Shown here piece after piece: positions 57,719 through 64,000 of a DNA stretch of 64,000 nt. The DNA comes from Knufia peltigerae (taxonomy: Eukaryota; Ascomycota; Eurotiomycetes; Chaetothyriales; Trichomeriaceae): contig JAPDRN010000108.1 of the NCBI GenBank assembly GCA_030247855.1, positions 56,099-120,098 of the forward strand, written 5' to 3'. The notes under the pieces were generated by a model. The model was given only the letters and a program-made list of their open reading frames with translations, did not search any database and had not been told where the DNA came from. The position numbers and the translations under genes are program-made. Every line of letters begins with the position of its first letter. Within the stretch, counting starts at the first letter, position 1.

Positions 57719-60190
57719 TCAGATTCCGTCCCGGCTTAGAATCATCTCTTCTTCTTTTCCGCCCCTTTTCAAAAATTCTCTAATGACATTTCCCGTCACT
57801 TTGGCCACATTGTTTTGATAATCATCCCAACCCAAGCTACAGAACCAGTTGATACTTCCCACCGAAAACACCGCCCCTCCGGCCTGAGTGTCATAATACA
57901 CCATGTCCGACCTGATTTCTTTGGTCTGTGATCCCAGGGTATTGACGATGGGAAACCCCGTACACTCCGGGGCGATGCCAAACTCGTCGGAGTGTCCCGT
58001 GCTGGAAGCAACCACAACGGCGTTGGTTGGACTCCCACAAGCCAAGTCGAAACTGTCGATCTCGTCTCCACTGGCACCACCGCCGAGTCCGTACTCTCCT
58101 ATCAACAGCTCTCCGTCGTCGCCACAGGGAACACCCTCAAACATCCACTTTAGAGCTTCATCTCGACCTTCGGCTGTCCGTTTGTACGGCACGCCGGGCC
58201 CCGTACCTTCTCCGTTGAAAGAGATCCCAAAGAGACCGTGGGAAGACCTCCCCCGTGTCCGCCACAGTCCTCCCTGCGTACCGTTGGTGCTCATGAACCT
58301 CTCACCACCGGGCAGGGTATAGGTCCGTACTCCCTGATCACCCCGCCTCACCTCCAGGCGCCAAGGTCTCTTCGGGTCGACCGCCGACACCCAGTAAAAC
58401 CCGTTACCACCCAGGTACATCAGGTTCCCCCCCCGTCGGGCGTAATGCTCGTACGCGTTATACGACTGGATGGTGGGGTACTCTGGATGGCAACCCGTCA
58501 TGACGGTGTTGTACGGGGCCAGCATCGCGGCGCCGCCGTTCAAGTGCAGGTCGTGATCCGTGAGGACATCGTAGGGGATCTTCTCACGCTCCAGATAACC
58601 TATCATCATCGAGTCCGCGCTGAGCTCGCGGGGTCGACTGAAGGCCCACATGACGTACCCCGGTCGCAGGTTCATGATGGGCCTCTTGGCCGTCGAAAAC
58701 ACCACCCCGGAGTCGTCGTTGTGCACGTCGTAGTTGGACAAGCCACAGTCCAGGCGTCGGTGGATGCGGTAGAAATCCTCCGTCCGGACGGTCTGCTCGA
58801 TGTCGAACTTTGGCCCTATCTCGACGCACGAGGAACGGCCCTGGTCGGCCAGTTTCTCGTTGGCGTAAGCCAGGTACGTGAAGGTCGAGAGGACCAGAGC
58901 AACTTTCGCGCCGGTTTTGGTTGTGGTCTGCTTCGTCGGTCGGACGATGAACGTAATCATGTCCGAGGTCTTGCCGTTGGTCGACGTCGTCTCGACCGCG
59001 TAGATGCCCGACCGAGCGTCGTGGGGGAGTGTGATGGTGAAGTCCGTCTCCCAAGCCGCGTCGTCCAGGTCGTCTTCGTGAAAATGGATCGCGCCGTACC
59101 CGTACTTGGCTTTTGTCCAGTCGACCTCGCTGCCGTCCCAGTCGAATCCCGCCACGGCCCTCGTGGGGGCGTTGACGAGTACGCCGTCGTGTCCGTTGCC
59201 GGACGCGTCGATGATGGTGTCCTCGGAAATGTTGCGTCCGAAATCGTACTTCACCAGAATTTCGGATTTGGGACAGAGAGTTTTGATGGTCGGGCTGTCG
59301 ATACGACCGTTGAAGAAGTTAGTGACAAGGGGGAAAGTAGGCGTCGTGGGACTTTCCGCAAAGCTGCCCGCCAGGAGAAGAATGTTGCTGTTCTTCTCCG
59401 TAGGAGAAGAAGACATCAATCTGACGCCGGCCGAGAGTTTGTGTTCGACATGTACTGCCGGACCCGCCTTTTCAGCCAAGTACGGAATCGGCAGTAATGA
59501 GACCGAAACATTCGTGTCTTTCAAGGTCAACTCGAGGGTTACCCATCGTTTTGTGACGGGCTTGAAGTTTGTCTGGATGACTTCGACGGCGGCGTCGTCG
59601 TCCGGCCCGGTGCCTAGCCACACCGCGATTTCCCCGTCGGTGGTCACGACGACGGCGAATCCACTCTTGGAGTTCACGTCGAGCGTGGAGATTATTGTTT
59701 GGGTGTGCCCTGCTCGAGGGAGGTGTGCTTGAAAGTACAATGACACTTTGATCCCGTGGGAGATCGATTGCCATGATGATGATGATGCTAGGCCCCATTC
59801 GTCTGTCCTGGCATAAGAGCCGATCCTCACAACTTGGTACCGGCCTCTTGCAGTCCCAGAAGGTATTGAGGTGATTTCCTCGACCTCCTTTTTGGGAGAG
59901 TGTGGGATGTCGACTCCTTGTATCACCCTTACCGTCTTGTACGTATATTCTGGTTCGGTACATGATACCTATGAGAAACGAGAAACGTGAATGCTTGCTT
60001 TGTACACGTTGCCATATATCGGGAGAATGATGTGTATGCTTGAGTAGATGTTGTGGATAGGTGCCTTTATTACCGGGCAACTCACCTTGATCGATATCAT
60101 TTCACCTGGCGACGCTATCCATGGGTCCGCGTAGCCTGTGATTTCAGGAGGATAATCCTGGGCAGGTGGCGCGTCGATGGTTTTCGCCAT
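57719..60190 (-). CDS. N,N-dimethylformamidase large (beta) subunit homologue
   Basis: Two exons (60086-60190, 57719-59968) give 784 aa, close to the bacterial large subunit. The family hydrolyses N-substituted formamides to formate and an amine. Residues 1-250 form a beta-rich region with a jelly-roll-like lectin segment (FFNGRIDSPTI, DASGNGHDG). The catalytic half (about 300-770) has the DMFA2_C pattern: SNYDVHND, MNLRPGYVMWAF, IPYDVLTDHDLH, GCHPEYPT, NLMYLGGNGFYWV and RLEVRRGDQGVRTY. Bacterial enzymes use a Tyr-Tyr-Glu iron site; Tyr447, Tyr494 or Tyr500, and Glu573 are candidate equivalents, to be confirmed by alignment. No signal peptide. No small-subunit gene is seen in this window. A 419-residue antisense frame overlaps it and is rejected. 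Confidence 0.93.
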
Positions 60191-60388
60191 ATTCGCGGGA
60201 GGAGGTGATATCTATGGAACTCTTTTGAAGTTTGTCTTACTGCGGAAGTGATTTTATACGCCTTTGCACTGACCATGTACTTACTGTATGAACCGCGAAG
60301 TCGGACATGATATACATTTGGTTGCCCTACTTATCTGGCAGATAGTATATCGCGGACACGGATTTGCGCGCGCCATGGATGGATTGCT

Positions 60389-60408
60389 GTACGGAGTACT
60401 TACCGTAC
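60389..60408. promoter_or_regulatory. Inverted repeat GTACGG-N8-CCGTAC
   Basis: Imperfect 20-bp palindrome with CGG and CCG separated by 8 bp, about 200 bp upstream of the formamidase-like ATG. It overlaps a copy of the dispersed TACGGAG motif, so it may be only that motif. Confidence 0.45.
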
Positions 60409-61288
60409 AAGTAATCATCAATCGCTCCAAACGACGATGACCATTCCATACGCGCAGAATCCCCGGCCTTAGTCCGTACCAGCACAGCGTATCTCTCTTG
60501 CCTCATTTGGTAAAGCTGCGATAGAGAGATAGAGACAAACACCAACATCACCACCACAAGCAATGGGGTTGTCGACGACCAACTCACAAGACCCTACAAA
60601 GGTTATGATTTGAGTCTGTCGATAAGGGTCTAAATACCAGGGGTGGTTCGTCTCTTAAAATCTAAGAGTGCTGTATGCATCAATTTTGAAGCTTCAATAC
60701 CAAGTAGCAGGTGGCAGGTGCCGATGGCGCCCCAAAGTGAGTTGCGCGATGCGATAGCTCTTGGTGGGAATGAAATACCTACCTAATGTTCAGGTACTCA
60801 TTCGCGGCGACGTACCTGATACATAACCACTCCATAGTGGTCGAAAGCTCAACGGCCATAGACGCCGTAATCTTGCCTGGAAAATTGCGGCGTCCGTACC
60901 GCATTCAGACCATCACTCAAAATGCCGAGAAAGGCAAGCTCATCAAGTGGTCACTACATTCAAACGGTATGTCCTGTTGTTGCGTAGCAAGCGACCTTCG
61001 AAGCCTGAAGTATCTGCCGATGGGTGTAGTCTCGGGGTTTGACGAGGCGCAGCGATCGAGGATCGCCCCCGCAATACTCGAGTGGGAATCTTGTCTCGTA
61101 ATGTGTAATGTTATATCATAACTCACAGTCCCGAGGCTCTCGAATACTCGCATCCTCGGTCCCTGGTGAATAGAGAGTCACTGGTTTCCGAGTCAGGTTG
61201 CCAAGTGCAAGACAAAACCTGGAGTCAAAAGCGAGCCATTGAGATCAGATCAGTCTGGGGGGTTTTCGAACAAATTCCGCTCGTTGGA

Positions 61289-61380
61289 GTATAACATTTG
61301 GCCGCAGTCTTGGTATAAAATTCGTTAGCCAGTCATTGTACCAAATTCTCCACCGTATAACATGGCGGTGTTCTTGGTAT
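61289..61380. repeat. Two copies of a GTATAACAT...TCTTGGTATA direct repeat
   Basis: Copies at 61289-61316 and 61355-61380 share GTATAACAT, GGC and TCTTGGTATA with a small gap. They lie 320-410 bp upstream of the permease start. Confidence 0.6.
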
Positions 61381-61701
61381 ATCTTGGGGCCAAGTCTTTC
61401 CACGAGTCTCTTATGACAAGCCATCCCGCAGACAAGAGATGCTTCGATCCACTTGCTGCGCTTCGTCAGGTCATGTCATCGTCATGAGAGCCGACAAGAG
61501 AGTGGGGGAATTCAAGATGAATTGCAAGTGACCGAGGCAAAATCATCAGTCTCAGCCATGGAATGCCGTTGACATGGCCTGATCCCCAGGGAATACTTAA
61601 GAGAGTTCATGTCCATCTTCAGGCTCATTTACCTGCTGGCCATACTGAGGAAACTCAGATAAACTACCCAAAAACTGACTGGTTTGATTTCCACTGCAAA
61701 C

Positions 61702-63365
61702 ATGTCTGACAGCCAGAAAGATCACTCGACCGAGAAGCCCATTGAAGCTCTGCATTTAGAGAAGGGCGACGATGTTTCCTCGGTTTCGTCCAAGGCTAAT
61801 GAAGGGCGTACGCCTCAGGAGGAAGAGCGAGACTGGTCCCCAGAAGAGGAGAGGGCGTTAGTGTAAGTCTGAGTTTCTAGATCTCTTCTGCGGAGTCGAA
61901 CTGATTGTCCTTGGAATGAAGCAAGAAGCTAGACTTCCGTGTCTTCCCCATGCTATGTATAGTATTCGGCCTCAGCTTGCTTGACAGGACCAATATCAGC
62001 ACCGCGTATATTGCCGGCTTGTCCGAAGACCTTGACCTCGCCGTGGGATCCCGTTATTCGATTGCCTTGCTAGTGTTTTTTGTGGGATATGTGATTTTCG
62101 AGCTGCCCAGTACCTGGGTGATCCGAAGACTTGGGTGAGTGCGAGAAGTACCCATACCCTGTGAAACGGATGCTGATGAAAACCCGCAGAGCTCAGCTTT
62201 GGCTCAGTTTCCTGATAATCTCTTGGGGTCTCATTGTTCTCTGCACTGGATTCGTTCATTCTTGGAAGACATTGACCGTCTGCAGAGCATTGTTGGGAGT
62301 TTTTGAGGCGGGATGTGGGTATCCCTAATGGTCTTTCACCCTGTTTCTAACGGCGCTAATGATCTCCAACCAGTATTTCCGGGAGCGGTGTACATTATCG
62401 GTTCATGGTATCAACAATATGAGACTGCAAGGCGTGTCTCCCTATTTTACATGGCATCCTTGTTGGCATCTGGCTTTGGTCCAATCCTCGCATACGCACT
62501 TTCGCTCATCAGGGTCGGCAATGGTGATTTCCGCCGAGGGTGGCGATGGATTTTCATCATCGAAGGCATCTTCACCGTTGTTGCCGGTCTCGTCGCACCA
62601 TTCTTTCTGGTGGAATTTCCAGAGAGAGCCAAGTGGCTTACACCTCGCCAGAAGCACATAGCCTCCGCCAGACTGGTGACTGACAAGAAGGCCAGGGAGT
62701 ATGTCCATCCCACGCTAAAGGAGAGCATGAAGATGCTGCTGGACTGGAAACTCATGATTTACTCTCTGCAATACTTTGTCTGCGCATCCTCGGTCTATTC
62801 GCTGGCGTACTTCAAGCCGATCATTCTGCGACAGGGAATGGGTTTCAGTTACGCCATGTCGCAGGTACTGGCATCGCCGCCGTACGTTTTTGCCATCATC
62901 ATGTCCCTCATGATGGCTTGGGTGTCCGATAAGTACCGAACACGCTGGACTGTACTGTGTGCCCAGTCCCTCACGGCTATTGTGGGCCTCTTGATTGTGC
63001 TGTACGCAGAGGTCCCCGGCGTTCGGTACTTCGGCCTTTACCTCGCTGTTTTCGGTACACAGGCTAATGTCCCGGGAACACTGTCGTACGGCCAGAGCAA
63101 CACGGCAGATGTAAGGAAAAAGGGCATTGTGGCTGCTACCATGATCAGCGTGGGCGGGGCAGGAGGGATATGCGGGAGTACGATTTTCAAATCGAGTGAT
63201 GCCCCTAAATACCTACCAGGCATGTGGGCCACGATTGCCATGCAGTTGACATACTCGGTTTCAACATTCGGGCTCAGCATGTACTTGAAGAGACAGAATA
63301 AACTGGCCGACGAGGGCAAACGACCAGCATTGGAGAATGTCGAAGGTTTTCGATATGCACCCTAA
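61702..63365 (+). CDS. MFS permease, Dal5/Tna1-like anion:cation symporter
   Basis: Four exons (61702-61862, 61922-62134, 62190-62314, 62374-63365) give 496 aa with closed phases. The cytosolic N-terminus is charged. TM1 has SLLDRTNISTAYIAGL; later marks are FELPSTWVIRRLGAQLW, LLGVFEAGLFPGAVYIIGSW, WRWIFIIEGI and, in the C-terminal half, NVPGTLSYGQSNTADVRKKG. About 12 TM helices are visible. The family imports nicotinate, allantoate, ureidosuccinate and other small carboxylates or amides with protons. The divergent arrangement with the formamidase-like gene suggests it supplies the substrate or a related nitrogen compound. The substrate is not readable. An upstream in-frame extension begins with TTG. 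Confidence 0.96.
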
Positions 63366-64000
63366 GCTGTCAGGCAGTCAATAATAGAGAAGCTAGTATG
63401 GCTTTGCTCTATGGAACTTGGAGTATTGAACAGGGTGAGTACCTAGTACTACTCGGTTACTTGAAGTTGTAAATAGACAGAACAGAAAGAAACCTGTAGA
63501 TTTGGAAGGGGAAAGACGGTGATGCCGCCCTAGCAGCGGCTGGAGTGTATGGGGTTTTAGCCCAATGAGTTCTAACAAGTTACCTATTAGGTACAGCACC
63601 TCCGCACAAGTCACCGTCCCCGCATGCCAGGTCAACCCCTTTACTAGCCACATCATGAGAGTTACAATTATATAGGCATATCATGAGATTTCATGTTGTA
63701 ATAGATATCATTTGATAGAGCTTTTTCAGAGAATATAACTCTCTAGTTATGTAACTAATATCGCGTGTACCAGCCCTTTACCTCGAGGACAGTCTTAAAC
63801 CTGTTCTCTATACTCTTAATAACACTCCTAATTCTTTTAGGAGGAATAGAAGCCTATGCCCATTGAATAGTGTCAAGGACCAGGTCATATCGTGAATTCG
63901 TAATAGGGAAGAGTATAGCGTAATAGGCCTTTATTAATGAATGACTAGCTAAGTGATAGCTTAATAAGAACTTAGAGAGCTTAAGGAGTGTTAGCTCATA
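63366..64000. other. 3' flank turning into AT-rich, repeat-like DNA
   Basis: 63366-63650 is ordinary 3' flank. From about 63656 to the window end the base composition becomes clearly AT-rich, with many TA steps and frequent stops in all frames. On the minus strand a short open stretch (about 63760-63840) has a helix-turn-helix-like composition. It may be the edge of a degraded mobile element, but no terminal repeats or target duplications are visible. Confidence 0.4.

Larger units (their letters stand above)
60191..61701. promoter_or_regulatory. Divergent regulatory region of the formamidase-like and permease genes
   Basis: 1.5 kb without a supported gene, between divergent starts at 60190 and 61702. 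It contains a CGG-N8-CCG palindrome (60389-60408) and a direct repeat of about 28 bp (61289-61380). Such CGG inverted pairs are the class of site read by Zn2Cys6 factors, two of which lie next door. Confidence 0.5.

Noticed and set aside
58238..59497. 419-codon plus-strand open frame opposite the formamidase-like gene
   Set aside because: Shadow of a strongly supported minus-strand gene; composition is Arg/Val/His-rich without any domain, and the frame is open because of the codon bias of the real gene.
1..64000. tRNA, rRNA or CRISPR features
   Set aside because: I looked for tRNA B-box-like and CCA-end patterns and regularly spaced repeats and found none convincing. CRISPR arrays are not expected in this eukaryotic DNA.

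Overview
This window is nuclear DNA from a filamentous ascomycete (Pezizomycotina). The evidence is short (about 45-220 bp) GT-AG spliceosomal introns with CTAAC/CTGAC-like branch sites, two Zn2Cys6 regulators, fungus-specific transporter families, monocistronic genes on both strands and long C/T-rich leaders. The gene content fits Eurotiomycetes, perhaps Chaetothyriales, but that placement is inference. I resolve 20 gene models and two probable pseudogenes. Every multi-exon model was checked for a closed reading frame across its junctions.

1-32.5 kb, mostly core genes: a C2H2 zinc-finger/fungal_trans regulator (800-3692); a 2.4-kb spacer rich in a TACGGAG motif; a nucleotidyltransferase-fold protein (6068-7390, minus); a Mid2-like single-pass surface protein (8899-10221); a His-rich protein of unknown function (11815-12477); condensin subunit Cnd1 (12969-16898, minus) divergent from the Cdc7/Hsk1 kinase (17208-18986) over a 309-bp shared promoter with an MCB element; a HAD phosphatase (19687-20788); a 1626-residue disordered protein (22808-27741); a membrane-associated SDR (28455-29732, minus); and a conserved low-complexity protein (31365-32498, minus).

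33-48.5 kb, accessory metabolism: a DHA2-type drug/proton antiporter, an atypical SDR, a fumarylacetoacetate-hydrolase-family enzyme, a frame-broken stretch holding two decayed genes (38.3-39.9 kb), and then a possible catabolic cassette. The cassette has a 14-exon thiamine-diphosphate enzyme, a Dal5/Tna1-type MFS permease and an aldehyde dehydrogenase. These could import an organic acid, decarboxylate a 2-keto acid to an aldehyde and oxidise that aldehyde.

48.5-64 kb: a gene-poor 3.6-kb stretch, then two Zn2Cys6 regulators in a row, an N,N-dimethylformamidase large-subunit homologue (57719-60190, minus), and a second Dal5/Tna1-type permease (61702-63365). The order regulator-regulator-amidohydrolase-permease suggests a regulated amide or formamide utilisation cluster, with candidate operator-like repeats in the enzyme and permease promoters. 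The last roughly 350 bp turn AT-rich and look like the edge of a degraded repeat.
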